A stretch of 64,000 nt of DNA from positions 20,026 to 84,025 of the forward strand of contig NZ_JANDMF010000023.1 in assembly GCF_031626875.1 (NCBI RefSeq), written 5' to 3'. The translations under genes were made by a program, and so were the position numbers. Each line of letters starts with the position of its first letter. The first letter of the stretch is position 1. The notes under the pieces are model-generated. The model made no database searches and was not told the DNA's origin. It worked only from the letters and a program-made list of their open reading frames with translations. Positions 46,026-55,294 of this stretch are shown here, piece after piece. The DNA comes from Clostridium sp031626875. Lineage in GTDB: Bacteria; Bacillota; Clostridia; Clostridiales; Clostridiaceae.

Positions 46026-46934
46026 CTACTTTTTTCTATTCCTTATTGCATATACATTTTCATCTATAATCTTATTTTCTTCATTATCTTTTAGTGCACT
46101 TCTCTTCTTTACTATTAAGCTACGTTTTTCAAGTTCATTTAGTATATTTTCTATTTTTATATCAAAATTTTTATATCTCTCATCTTTTAATATTTCATAT
46201 GAATTTACAAAATCATTTCGTTCTTCTAAGTAATCTAATAATAGCTTACAAGAAATAACTATATTTTCATCAAGGAATCTATTAATATAGTTTATAATAT
46301 TCATTATTTCTTCTTTTCTAGTTTCACCAATAAACAGCTTATCAACTACTTCCTTAAATTCATTATTCAAATTTGTAGCCATAGCTAAAGAATCCTTAGA
46401 TACTACATAGCCATTTAAATTTATAAATAATCTTGCAAAACTATCTAAAGCTCGTATTAATACTTCAAACGAAGTCCTAAATCCTCCATTTGAAAAATAT
46501 TTTCTACATACTCTTAAATCTTTTATAAGATCTCCTAAATAAACCAAATTCCATATTTCAACATCATAATCCGTTGAATATCTAGCTTTATTATAAATCT
46601 GCTCTATATCTTGATCTCTTGAAAAAACCATTCTAGATTTTATTAGTAAATTTCTAACAAAACCTTTTTGCCCCCCATTTTCATATAAATCAAGAAAGTT
46701 CTTTTTATCTAATAACTTAGTATGAACAGGCACTCCAAGTATTTCTGAATATACATCTCTGATCTTTTCATATTCATCAGAATAAACAACAAATAAATCT
46801 ATATCTGATTCTTCCCAAACATCTCCTGTTACTATGCTTCCAAATGTAAAAATAGATAAAACTTTTTTATTTTTCTTTAATTTATTTACTATGGACTGAA
46901 AAGCATTTTGTAACTCTATAACAGTTTTTGCCAT
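46026..46934 (-). CDS. Nucleotidyltransferase-domain protein
   Basis: 302 residues. The motif TFGSIVTGDVWEESDIDLFVVY (residues about 29-50) is the GSx(10)SDIDL signature of the polymerase-beta-like fold with two metal-binding aspartates. The rest is helical. Such enzymes transfer nucleotides to small molecules, tRNA or proteins; the acceptor is unknown. First gene of a unit with the MocR regulator and yigZ. Confidence 0.85.
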   Translation of the reverse strand: MAKTVIELQNAFQSIVNKLKKNKKVLSIFTFGSIVTGDVWEESDIDLFVVYSDEYEKIRDVYSEILGVPVHTKLLDKKNFLDLYENGGQKGFVRNLLIKSRMVFSRDQDIEQIYNKARYSTDYDVEIWNLVYLGDLIKDLRVCRKYFSNGGFRTSFEVLIRALDSFARLFINLNGYVVSKDSLAMATNLNNEFKEVVDKLFIGETRKEEIMNIINYINRFLDENIVISCKLLLDYLEERNDFVNSYEILKDERYKNFDIKIENILNELEKRSLIVKKRSALKDNEENKIIDENVYAIRNRKK

Positions 46935-46988
46935 CGCCCATCTCCCTTCCTAATAGTAATCTATTTTTTCATTATAACATATTAACCT

Positions 46989-48779
46989 CTAACTAATCTC
47001 ATACTCCTTACTTTTATTATAGACTTCTTCATCTACTTCAACCACCATAAAGGTTCCTTCATCTCTATATTCCTCTTCAAGAATTCTACCATTTCTGTGA
47101 AGGAATGATACCATATCTCCTTTATCATATGGTATTAAATATTCTACTTTAGAAAAATTATATGGTAATTTTTCTTCTACTTTAGTTAAAAGAAAATCCA
47201 AGTTTATATTTTCTTTTGCTGACACTTCAATTATGTCATCATAATTTTTAACGTCTTCTCTTAACCTATTTAAAGTTTCCTCATCTATCATATCTATTTT
47301 ATTTAATACTAATATAGTTTCCTTATCTCTAGCTCCTAGTTCTCCTAGGACTTCTTCAACTGCTACAATTTGATCTAATGCACCACTTGCAGATGCATCC
47401 ACTACATGACAAAGTAAATCTGAATATATTACTTCTTCTAATGTAGACTTAAATGCTTCAACTAAATCATGAGGTAACTTTCTTACAAATCCTACTGTAT
47501 CTGTTAAAGTAATCAGCCCTTTATTTTTTAAAGTTATAGCTCTAGTAGTTATATCTAAAGTTGCAAATAACATATTTGCTTCAAATACCTTTTCTTTTGC
47601 CTTTCCTTCATTGGTTGCTGCTATATCACATAGTGCATTTCTTAATGTAGATTTTCCTGCATTAGTATATCCAACTAATGATACCTTTGGTATGCTCTCC
47701 TTATTTCTTTTTTCTCTTTGAACTTCTCTAACTTTTTTAATCTTTTTAAGTTCATTATTTAAATCATATATGCTATCATTTATATGTCTTCTATCTGTTT
47801 CTAATTTCTTTTCTCCTGGTCCTCTAGTTCCTATTCCTCCACCAGTTCTTGAAAGAACTGTACCTAACCCTTGAAGTCTACTTTTTCTATATTTAAGTTG
47901 TGCAAGCTCTACTTGAATTTTAGCTTCCTTACTCTTTGCACGTCTTGCAAATATTTCAAGGATTAATGTAGTTCTATCTATTACCTTAGCTCCTAATGCA
48001 TTTTCTAAATTTCTAACTTGAGAGCCTGATAATTCATCATCAAATATTATCAAATTTGCTCTTTTAGTTTGCCTTAAAGAAGCAATCTCTAATACTTTTC
48101 CTCTACCTATAAAGAATGCTGGATCAATTTTGTTTCTACTTTGAAAAACAAGATTTAGCACAGGTATATCACAAGCATCTGCAAGCTCTTTTAATTCATC
48201 TAAACTTTCCTTTGTGTCAGAACCTACTAAAATTGCTTTTTCTTCATCATCTTCAATTACTTCATTTTCTTTTATCAAACTTTCGATATGTCTTGCCTTA
48301 TCTAAAATATTTATAGATAGCAACTCTTCAAGTGATAAATTCTTCTTCTCCTCAAACATTAGTGTATTGTCAAATACAGAAAGAATACCTAAAGAATAGT
48401 CTATAATCTTTCCTTCATATATTCCTATAGCAACAATTGCATCAAGTTTCAATTTTAAAAGTGCTGATAAGTCTAATGCAGATAAGTTACATAAGCCGTT
48501 TGGATGAGTGTGTATAACCCTAACTCCTGATAATCTTCCTTCTCTAATATCTAATAAAGGTAATTCTACAGAAGAAGAATCTCCAATAGCCACTGATTGA
48601 ACCTTCCCTCTTCTATCTATAGCCACACTAACTTCTCTCTCTATATCTGTTGATACCCTGCTCATTATTCTTACTATTTCTTCATTTACAACTTCATCTT
48701 TAAAATTTTTTATCCTATATATTTCTTCCAATTGGTCTAAAAAACTTTTCTTTACACCATCTACATTTCCATTTATCAT
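46989..48779 (-). CDS. hflX: GTPase HflX with an N-terminal JAMM-like domain
   Basis: 596 residues, about 180 longer at the N-terminus than the E. coli type. The N-terminal part has H90-T-H92-P-N-G-x-x-x-x-S100-x-x-D103, matching the JAMM metal motif H-S/T-H-P-x6-S-x2-D. From about 195 the HflX N-domain begins (LVGSDTKESLDELKELADAC, FFIGRGKVLEIA), then the Gly-rich linker TVLSRTGGGIGTRGPGEKKLETDRR and GTPase motifs G1 GYTNAGKST, G3 DTVGF and G4 NKID. HflX splits stalled ribosomes, often after heat stress. Whether the JAMM-like part is an active deamidase/peptidase is unknown. Monocistronic. Confidence 0.93.
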   Translation of the reverse strand: MINGNVDGVKKSFLDQLEEIYRIKNFKDEVVNEEIVRIMSRVSTDIEREVSVAIDRRGKVQSVAIGDSSSVELPLLDIREGRLSGVRVIHTHPNGLCNLSALDLSALLKLKLDAIVAIGIYEGKIIDYSLGILSVFDNTLMFEEKKNLSLEELLSINILDKARHIESLIKENEVIEDDEEKAILVGSDTKESLDELKELADACDIPVLNLVFQSRNKIDPAFFIGRGKVLEIASLRQTKRANLIIFDDELSGSQVRNLENALGAKVIDRTTLILEIFARRAKSKEAKIQVELAQLKYRKSRLQGLGTVLSRTGGGIGTRGPGEKKLETDRRHINDSIYDLNNELKKIKKVREVQREKRNKESIPKVSLVGYTNAGKSTLRNALCDIAATNEGKAKEKVFEANMLFATLDITTRAITLKNKGLITLTDTVGFVRKLPHDLVEAFKSTLEEVIYSDLLCHVVDASASGALDQIVAVEEVLGELGARDKETILVLNKIDMIDEETLNRLREDVKNYDDIIEVSAKENINLDFLLTKVEEKLPYNFSKVEYLIPYDKGDMVSFLHRNGRILEEEYRDEGTFMVVEVDEEVYNKSKEYEIS

Positions 48780-48967
48780 AGTATCACCCCTTATATATAC
48801 ATATCTTTACAACATTCATTTAATTTTATACTATCTACTTACACTTGTAAACATTACACCAATATAATAAATTCCACTGAAATTAAAGTTGCAAGATTTA
48901 TTAAAAATATGTAATATGAATTAAGAGAAATAAATAATCTTTAACGGTTTTGAAACGGAGGATACCA

Positions 48968-49492
48968 ATGGAAAATAAAAAACGTAATATTCTATTATCT
49001 AAAGAAACTATAAATAGTAGAATTGAAGAACTTGGAGCTGAAATAACAAAAGATTATGAAGGAAAAAATCTTTATGTTTTATCTCTATTAAGAGGTAGTT
49101 TTATGTTTACAGCTGACCTAGTACGTGCCCTTGACACTAAAGTTAAAATAGGTTTTATGACTACTTCAAGTTATGGTCATAGTGAAACTAGCTCAGGGAA
49201 AGTAAAAATAGTAAATGATATTCCTGATAATATAGAAGGTTTTGATGTTTTAATAGTTGATGACATTGTTGATACTGGATATACTATGGAATTTATAATA
49301 GATCATGTAAAAAAGCTTGGTGCTGCTTCAGTAAAAAGTTGTGTATTACTTGATAAACCATCAAGAAGAATAGCAAATGTTCATCCTGACTACAGATGCT
49401 TTGAAATTGAAGATGTTTTTGTTGTTGGTTATGGCTTAGATTATGGTAACTATTACAGAAATATTCCTTATGTATTTAATTGGGAAGATTAA
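48968..49492 (+). CDS. hpt: Hypoxanthine phosphoribosyltransferase
   Basis: 174 residues. PRPP motif VLIVDDIVDTGYTM, plus LLRGSFMFTADLVRAL and the base-specificity end VFVVGYGLDYGNYYRNIPYV. It salvages hypoxanthine and guanine with PRPP to IMP and GMP. I set the start at the ATG at 48968, six bases behind GGAGG, not the in-frame TTG at 48950. Monocistronic; divergent from hflX. Confidence 0.96.
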   Translation: MENKKRNILLSKETINSRIEELGAEITKDYEGKNLYVLSLLRGSFMFTADLVRALDTKVKIGFMTTSSYGHSETSSGKVKIVNDIPDNIEGFDVLIVDDIVDTGYTMEFIIDHVKKLGAASVKSCVLLDKPSRRIANVHPDYRCFEIEDVFVVGYGLDYGNYYRNIPYVFNWED

Positions 49493-49493
49493 G

Positions 49494-49570
49494 ATAATTG
49501 AAAATGGAGAATGAGTGTGAAAATTTCTAAAGGAATTTCATCCAAAATTCTCCATCTTCTTTTCTCAATT
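49494..49570. repeat. Palindromic intergenic element after hpt
   Basis: ATGGAGAAT (49504-49512) and ATTCTCCAT (49547-49555) pair; the interior GAAATT/AATTTC and the outer AATTGA/TCAATT segments pair as well. It may be the hpt terminator (T-rich tail) or a dispersed repeat. It lies between convergent hpt and yunB. Confidence 0.5.
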
Positions 49571-49575
49571 CTTAA

Positions 49576-50223
49576 TTATTGCCCTTTATTAAAATCTATT
49601 GCTGTATTTGGTATCTTTCCAACAATAATAGTTTCTGCCACAGGAATTTCACATGTTATCTCCATTTCTTGACTATGAAGAGGTATTATAGTCTTTACTG
49701 TAGCTTCTACATTTAAATATATTTTATGTCTAGTTTGATTTATCCCCGCACTTTCAAATTTTGATTCATATGTTACCTTCATATTTCCAATAGGCTCAAT
49801 TTTTACTGTAACATCTGGCCCTAAATTATAAAATGCACTTTGCTCTGTCATCCATCCCAAAGGGACCTTAATTCCGACTTCCCCCATTTCCTGTAATTTT
49901 TCATTACATTTTATGGATAGTTCAGAGGCTAAATAATTTAATTTTACTGTATTAGCCCTTATAAGATTGATATTATTATCTTTATCCCTATCAATAATTA
50001 TCATTTCATCATATTTGAATTCATTGTTAAAAAGCTCCAAACTAGTTGAACTTATCGTATCAATAGTCTTAGCCCTAACAGTGCTTTCTGATTTGACTAA
50101 TGCAGAAGGTAGAACCCTTTCATCAAATATGTACAAAAAAATTATTAACATGGTAAATATTGTAATAATAACCAATATATATGGGTTTATTTTCCTTTTT
50201 CGTGGTTTTACATAATATTTCAT
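49576..50223 (-). CDS. yunB: Sporulation protein YunB
   Basis: 215 residues. A single N-terminal membrane anchor (about 15-34) followed by an extracellular domain with the family features ANTVKLNYLASELSIKCNEKL, IKVPLGWMTEQSAFYNLGPDVTVKIEPIG and NQTRHKIYLNVEATVKTIIPL. YunB is a mother-cell sporulation protein in Bacillus of unclear mechanism, conserved in clostridia. Divergent from the penicillin-binding protein gene. Confidence 0.9.
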   Translation of the reverse strand: MKYYVKPRKRKINPYILVIITIFTMLIIFLYIFDERVLPSALVKSESTVRAKTIDTISSTSLELFNNEFKYDEMIIIDRDKDNNINLIRANTVKLNYLASELSIKCNEKLQEMGEVGIKVPLGWMTEQSAFYNLGPDVTVKIEPIGNMKVTYESKFESAGINQTRHKIYLNVEATVKTIIPLHSQEMEITCEIPVAETIIVGKIPNTAIDFNKGQ

Positions 50224-50318
50224 ATTACACCTTATTGTTGAGTTATTGCTTTAATCATATTATAATTATGCTATAGTATAATATAATATAATCAAATATA
50301 TAAAATCAGGAGGAACAA

Positions 50319-52916
50319 ATGGCTATAGATAAAAATACAAATAAACCGAATAATGCCACTAAGTCTCCAGCAAAGAAAGTTGCTTCTAATAAATTACAAA
50401 AGAAGAAAAAAGAAAAAAGTAAGAAGAGAATTATTATCAAAAGAATTTTCTTAGGATTACTGTTTCTGATGTTAACCGTAATGGTTATAGGTGCTGGTTA
50501 CGTATTTGCTGTTATCAAAAGTACTCCCCCTTTAGATATGGATGCTGTTCTTAATTTAAGTCAACCTACATCTGTATATGATAAAGATGGTGTATTTATG
50601 GATAACTTACATTCTGAAGTAGAGAGGACTGTTGTAACACCTGACAAAATTCCTCAACATTTAAAGGATGCATATACTTCTATTGAGGATCAAAGATTCT
50701 ATTCTCATAAAGGGGTTGACCCCATAAGAATTGGAGGTTCTATAGTTACTGATATAACAAAAATATTCAAAAGACAATCAGGTATGCATGGTGGTTCAAC
50801 TTTAACTCAACAACTTCTAAAAAACACCATTCTTACAAATGAAGATTCTTCTGTTGTAAGAAAAATTAAAGAGATTTGGTTGGCTCTTAGCTTAGAAAAA
50901 AAATTATCCAAAGATGAAATCATAAGTCAATATCTTAATACAATACCACTAGGGGGGACAGTTTATGGGGTTGAGGCAGCATCAAATCTTTATTTTGCTA
51001 AATCCGTAAATGAACTTAGCCTTATTGAATGTGCTTATATAGCAGGAATTACTCAAGCACCATCATATTATAGTGCTTATAATGAAAATAATAAAAAAGA
51101 TCCTAGTCCTTATATTAACAGAACAAAAACTGTGTTAAGTAAAATGAAGGAATTAGGAAAAATAACCGATGCTGAATATACCCAAGCAATTGCTGATATT
51201 GATGGAGGTAAATTAGTTTTCAAATCTAAGAAAAATGATTATAAACTTCAATATGAGTGGTATCTTAATCCAGCAGTCTCTCAGGTTAGAGCTGATTTAA
51301 AGAAAAAGTACAAATATTCTGATGATGAAGTTTCAAAACTTTTAGCAAATGGTGGTCTTAAAATAACAACCAATATGGATAGAAAACTTCAAGACTACAC
51401 TCAAAGCTTACTAGATAACTTTTCATCTACAAATGTAGGTTATAAGGAAACTTATATTAATGGAAGTAAAACACCTGAATTCCAAGCTTCTGCTACTATT
51501 GTTGATTATAAAAAAGGTAAGGTTTTAGCTATGATTGGTGGTAGAGGTGAACATGCTGCACAATCAGCTAATAGAGCTTATAGTTACTTACGACCAATTG
51601 GATCGACAACTAAACCTTTAACAGTCTATGGTCCAGCTATTAACGAAAAAAAATTAACTGCTGGTTCTACTATAGATGATACTGCTATTGAAAATAATAT
51701 AGGGAAAACTCTTAATAACGGAAGTCCTTATGCTGTAAGAAATGATGATAGGAGTTTTGATGGTAATGTAACAATTAGAGAAGGGCTTAGAAAATCTAAA
51801 AATGTTGTAGCTGTGTCAGTTGAAAATACTCTTGGCATAAAGACTGGGGCAGAATATGGTGAAAAGTTTGGATTAGTTTACAACGAACGTACAAAAACAT
51901 ATATTTCAACCTTAGCACTTGGTCAATTTGAAGGTAATACAGATGGTGGAAACACATTTATCACATCATCAGCTTTTGGAGTATTTGGGAATAGCGGTAC
52001 TTATACTACACCAAAACTTTACTCAAAAGTTTTAGATGCTTCTGGCAATACTCTTTTAGATACTGAAGAAAATATAGAAACAAAAGAAATATTTTCTCCA
52101 CAAGCTGCATATATAATGTATGATTTGCTAAAAGGTTCTAGAGGTTATACTGGTCCAGCAGCTCAATGGGGCAAAATGCCTACAGCTGGTAAAACTGGTA
52201 CTACTTCAGATAGTAAAGACCTTTGGTTCACAGGATTAACTCCTTATTTATCTGGCTCTGTTTGGCTTGGTTATGACACTCCAAAAGAAATGAGTAATGG
52301 TAGCTCTAATTTAGCTGCAGGTCTTTGGGGTAAAATCATGGCAAAAGCACATGAAGGTATGAAAGTTACAGATATAGACGAACCAAGTGGAATTGTTAAA
52401 CGTACTATTTGTATGGATTCAGGTAAATTAGCTACAAATCTTTGTAATAGCGACCCTAGAGATAGAGTTTATGAAGAAATGTTTATTGAAGGTACAGAAC
52501 CTGAGGAATACTGTGATGCTCATGTCTCTGTAGCAATTAACACTCAAAATAATAAACTTGCTACAAACAATACTCCAGCTTGGTTAAAAGCTAATAAAGT
52601 ATTTGTTAAAAAGAAATATCCTAATCCTCAAACTGCTGATTATCAATATGTATTACCAACTGCTTATGATGATACACCAGCCATAACAACTCCGGTAATA
52701 CCACCTACAAATACTGATAACAATAATGATAAAGATAAGGACAAAGACAAAGATAAAGACAAAGATAAAGATAAGAGTAATGGGAATAGTAATGGTAATG
52801 GAACTGATACAGGTAATGGTAACACTACTACTCCAACAACCACACCTACTACTCCAACAACTCCAACAACTCCAACTAAAGATCAAGAAAAAACAAATTT
52901 TAATATATTTAATTAA
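50319..52916 (+). CDS. Class A penicillin-binding protein (PBP1A-type)
   Basis: 865 residues. Basic cytoplasmic tail, transmembrane helix about 45-70, GT51 glycosyltransferase about 90-270 (SIEDQRFYSHKGVDPIRIGGS, GGSTLTQQLLKN), transpeptidase about 370-700 with SxxK in RPIGSTTKPL, SxN in SKN and KTG in AGKTGTTSDSKDLWFTG. The C-terminus is a low-complexity wall-exposed tail: eight DK repeats, Asn/Gly-rich, then PTT repeats. It polymerises and cross-links peptidoglycan. RBS AGGAGG. Monocistronic, with a terminator. Confidence 0.96.
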   Translation: MAIDKNTNKPNNATKSPAKKVASNKLQKKKKEKSKKRIIIKRIFLGLLFLMLTVMVIGAGYVFAVIKSTPPLDMDAVLNLSQPTSVYDKDGVFMDNLHSEVERTVVTPDKIPQHLKDAYTSIEDQRFYSHKGVDPIRIGGSIVTDITKIFKRQSGMHGGSTLTQQLLKNTILTNEDSSVVRKIKEIWLALSLEKKLSKDEIISQYLNTIPLGGTVYGVEAASNLYFAKSVNELSLIECAYIAGITQAPSYYSAYNENNKKDPSPYINRTKTVLSKMKELGKITDAEYTQAIADIDGGKLVFKSKKNDYKLQYEWYLNPAVSQVRADLKKKYKYSDDEVSKLLANGGLKITTNMDRKLQDYTQSLLDNFSSTNVGYKETYINGSKTPEFQASATIVDYKKGKVLAMIGGRGEHAAQSANRAYSYLRPIGSTTKPLTVYGPAINEKKLTAGSTIDDTAIENNIGKTLNNGSPYAVRNDDRSFDGNVTIREGLRKSKNVVAVSVENTLGIKTGAEYGEKFGLVYNERTKTYISTLALGQFEGNTDGGNTFITSSAFGVFGNSGTYTTPKLYSKVLDASGNTLLDTEENIETKEIFSPQAAYIMYDLLKGSRGYTGPAAQWGKMPTAGKTGTTSDSKDLWFTGLTPYLSGSVWLGYDTPKEMSNGSSNLAAGLWGKIMAKAHEGMKVTDIDEPSGIVKRTICMDSGKLATNLCNSDPRDRVYEEMFIEGTEPEEYCDAHVSVAINTQNNKLATNNTPAWLKANKVFVKKKYPNPQTADYQYVLPTAYDDTPAITTPVIPPTNTDNNNDKDKDKDKDKDKDKDKSNGNSNGNGTDTGNGNTTTPTTTPTTPTTPTTPTKDQEKTNFNIFN
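52728..52775 (+). repeat. Hexanucleotide repeat encoding (Asp-Lys)8
   Basis: Eight tandem copies of GAYAAR in the PBP tail; 48 bases. Such tracts can slip and vary in copy number between strains. Confidence 0.9.
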
Positions 52917-52917
52917 A

Positions 52918-52955
52918 AAAATAGCTGTCTCAATTTTAATTGAGACGGCTATTTT
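52918..52955 (+). terminator. PBP terminator
   Basis: Stem 52918-52935 with 52938-52955, essentially perfect with one U-G pair, T-rich end. Starts just after the stop codon. Confidence 0.85.
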
Positions 52956-52965
52956 TATTAAGTTT

Positions 52966-53799
52966 TTATGAACTTGTATTTGTAATATTACTTTTTTCTG
53001 AATTAATAATGTCACCTGTTTCAGTTGATACAAAGTATTTCATTTTTATTTCCTTATTATCTTCATTTAGACATTTTACTGATATAACATAGCATAGTTC
53101 TAATTCTGTATTGTCTTTATCTTCTGAATAGGCCTTATAGATTTCTTCATTTAATTCAGCCGATTTATATAAATTTAAGGTTTCATTTTTTACTAATTCG
53201 TAAGCCTTAGATTCATCTATATTAATTTTTAATTCTTTTGGTTCTTTATACACAGAAGAATCCGAAAAACCATCAAGTCTCCCAGTTTCTTTATTAATCT
53301 TTAACAGTAAATTATAATTATAAAATGGATATCCTTCCTTGTATTTAGTAAACACCAAAGAATAATATGACAAAGATTCTGAATTTACTTCTTTCAAAAT
53401 CTCTTTAAATTTAAATTCTCCTTTATAAATAATATCTAAATACTTTTCTCCTAATTCTTTAGCTTCATCCTCTGTAACTTTAATATCATAAGCCTTGCTT
53501 TGCTTATTTATAAATCCAATCACATTGTACTTGGCATCTACATCTATTGCATATTCTCCAGAAACAACACTGTAGTATTCTTCATTTTTAGCCGGATCAC
53601 TCTTTTTAGTTGATTTATATTTATCATTTTCTTTTCCCATAATTATAATATCATTTGAAGAAAGTAATTGTAAAAATTCCTTTGCAGACTTTTTCTCCTT
53701 AGATCCAGAACCAACAAACATATACGATGTAATAAGTACACCTAATGATAGAATAAACAGTATAGTAAATCCTAATACAGTTGTCTTTTTGCAATTCAT
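52966..53799 (-). CDS. Membrane-anchored protein with PepSY/YcdB-like repeats
   Basis: 277 residues from the ATG behind GGAGGGG (an in-frame TTG lies five codons upstream). N-terminal membrane anchor about 10-32; the rest is outside the membrane. Two similar modules with the PepSY-type pattern (VTEDEAKELGEKYLDIIYKGEF... and IDESKAYELVKNETLNLYK...). Such domains often inhibit or chaperone secreted proteases; here that is only a guess. No name can be given. Convergent with the PBP gene. Confidence 0.65.
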   Translation of the reverse strand: MNCKKTTVLGFTILFILSLGVLITSYMFVGSGSKEKKSAKEFLQLLSSNDIIIMGKENDKYKSTKKSDPAKNEEYYSVVSGEYAIDVDAKYNVIGFINKQSKAYDIKVTEDEAKELGEKYLDIIYKGEFKFKEILKEVNSESLSYYSLVFTKYKEGYPFYNYNLLLKINKETGRLDGFSDSSVYKEPKELKINIDESKAYELVKNETLNLYKSAELNEEIYKAYSEDKDNTELELCYVISVKCLNEDNKEIKMKYFVSTETGDIINSEKSNITNTSS

Positions 53800-53859
53800 T
53801 AGTAACCCCTCCAAAACGGTATATGAAAAAATAATAGTTTACATTACCATTTTACAATA

Positions 53860-54963
53860 TTAAATTTCTTTTATAAAGTCCTTTTCAATCATTCCAAGTC
53901 CTTTTTCTAACTTTTCCGAAAGTTTCCTTCCTCCAACTTTTTCTACCAGTGATAAAATCATTTCTAAAGTTCCAATAGCATTTGCACTTAAAATCACTTT
54001 ACCATTATCTATAAAATTCTTATCTACTATTCTTTCTTCTGCTAACCCTTCAATGTAACTTTGAAGCCTTGGTATTCTAATTCCTTCTAAAGCTCTACAT
54101 CTTACAAGAAACCTTATACCCTCTCCCACGGTACAAATATAGTCACAATGATTTAAATTCATCATAATAAATTTAATTGCTTCTTTATCTTGAACATGAC
54201 TATCTACAAATTTTCCTCCTGGTATTATTAATATATCTGGTTTATAACTTTCTAAATCTATTATCTCTGTATTGATTGTAATTCCATTTTGAAATTCAAT
54301 TGTATTTTTAAAAGCTATACCTATAACATTAAATATTTTTTTCCCTTTAATATCATTTGCCATTTCTAATACATCACTTACTATTCCATAATCTAGCATG
54401 TTCATTCCATCATACATAAGTACTCCTATATCCTTTTGATTATCCGCCTTGTTTTCTAGAAATTCTTCTTTTGTTACTTTCATTTGTGTTCCGTCCTTAT
54501 ATTGTCCAACTTCCTGAAACCCTAGTTTTTTAGCTATTCTAACAGCATTCTCAGTTGGTATATTATCCATTAAAATTTCTCCACCAAACTCTAAAAAATA
54601 ATACTCTAACAAAAGTTTAAGAGCTTCTTCTCCATATCCTTTATTTCTATATCTATGATGTATCTTTAAATTAAACCTTGCTATTCTAGTTACAGAATCA
54701 TATCCATGAAAACTAACTTCACCTATTGCCTTATCTCGTATTGTATAAACTAGGCAATAGAAATTTTTCCCATCAGTAGGGTATACCATCTTCTTGTAAA
54801 ACATCTCCCATTTTTCTTCTGGAAATTTAAATGTTCCACCAATGTCTTTCATAGTTTCTTCATCTGACCATAACCTTGAAATAAAAACAAAGTCTTTATA
54901 ATCAGGCTGTTTAATATAAATATTCTTTCCATTTCTTCTATAACTACCATTAATATTTGCCAT
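53860..54963 (-). CDS. Fusion of GNAT acetyltransferase and DJ-1/PfpI-like domain
   Basis: 367 residues from the ATG at 54963 (AGGTGG five bases upstream; a GTG lies three codons earlier). Residues about 1-160 are a GNAT domain (FVISRLWSDEETMKDI, HHRYRNKGYGEEALKLLLEYYF, ENAVRIAKKLGFQEVG). Residues about 175-365 are a DJ-1/PfpI fold (IGVLMYDGMNMLDYGIVSDVLEMAND, ILIIPGGKFVDS). At the nucleophile elbow, where relatives read V-C-T-G, this one reads T-V-G-E-G, so the catalytic cysteine is missing. An acetyl acceptor and a ligand for the second domain are unknown. Monocistronic. Confidence 0.85.
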   Translation of the reverse strand: MANINGSYRRNGKNIYIKQPDYKDFVFISRLWSDEETMKDIGGTFKFPEEKWEMFYKKMVYPTDGKNFYCLVYTIRDKAIGEVSFHGYDSVTRIARFNLKIHHRYRNKGYGEEALKLLLEYYFLEFGGEILMDNIPTENAVRIAKKLGFQEVGQYKDGTQMKVTKEEFLENKADNQKDIGVLMYDGMNMLDYGIVSDVLEMANDIKGKKIFNVIGIAFKNTIEFQNGITINTEIIDLESYKPDILIIPGGKFVDSHVQDKEAIKFIMMNLNHCDYICTVGEGIRFLVRCRALEGIRIPRLQSYIEGLAEERIVDKNFIDNGKVILSANAIGTLEMILSLVEKVGGRKLSEKLEKGLGMIEKDFIKEI

Positions 54964-54972
54964 AACTACCAC

Positions 54973-55196
54973 CTAATTTTTTTCTTTATTATTAAATATC
55001 TCATATTTACGTACTATTATCAATAGCTTTGAATCTTATCTCCACTTATTTTCATAAAAATTCAAACTTTATTGAACTTATATTTTTATCTTAGTATTAG
55101 TAAACATAATAATTTAAATAAGTAAACTTTTTTTTCAGATAAGTTCAAATCCTTTACTAGGCCAAAACTTATCTTTAAAATTTTTTTTATAAAAAT
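54973..55196 (+). promoter_or_regulatory. Upstream control region of the puuR-pot operon, distal part
   Basis: A/T-rich, no gene. Holds two operator-like motifs, TTAGTAAAC (55097-55105) and TAAGTAAAC (55119-55127), exactly 22 bases apart, and a stem-loop with arms AGATAAGTT (55137-55145) and AACTTATCT (55166-55174) followed by a T-run. Confidence 0.45.
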
Positions 55197-55197
55197 C

Positions 55198-55226
55198 TTG
55201 ATTTTATTTAATAAAGTTAATATAAT
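55198..55226 (+). promoter_or_regulatory. Promoter of the puuR-pot operon
   Basis: TTGATT (55198-55203), 17-base spacer, perfect TATAAT (55221-55226). Predicted start near 55233. Confidence 0.8.
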
Positions 55227-55236
55227 ATGTATGTTT

Positions 55237-55269
55237 GTTTAGTAATTTTAAACATATAGTTTAGTAAAA
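55237..55269 (+). promoter_or_regulatory. Paired operator-like motifs downstream of the promoter
   Basis: GTTTAGTAA (55237-55245) and GTTTAGTAAAA (55259-55269), 22 bases apart, the same spacing as the upstream pair. They lie at about +5 to +37, a place suited to repression. Confidence 0.5.
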
Positions 55270-55294
55270 GTTATTTTTTATAGTAGGTGAAAAT

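Noticed and set aside
52728..52880. Possible CRISPR-like repeat array
   Set aside because: It is a coding low-complexity tract (Asp-Lys, then Pro-Thr repeats) in the penicillin-binding protein tail with no spacers.
52653..53033. Cysteine/serine-rich minus-strand open frame over the PBP end
   Set aside because: Antisense shadow of the low-complexity tail; crosses the PBP terminator.
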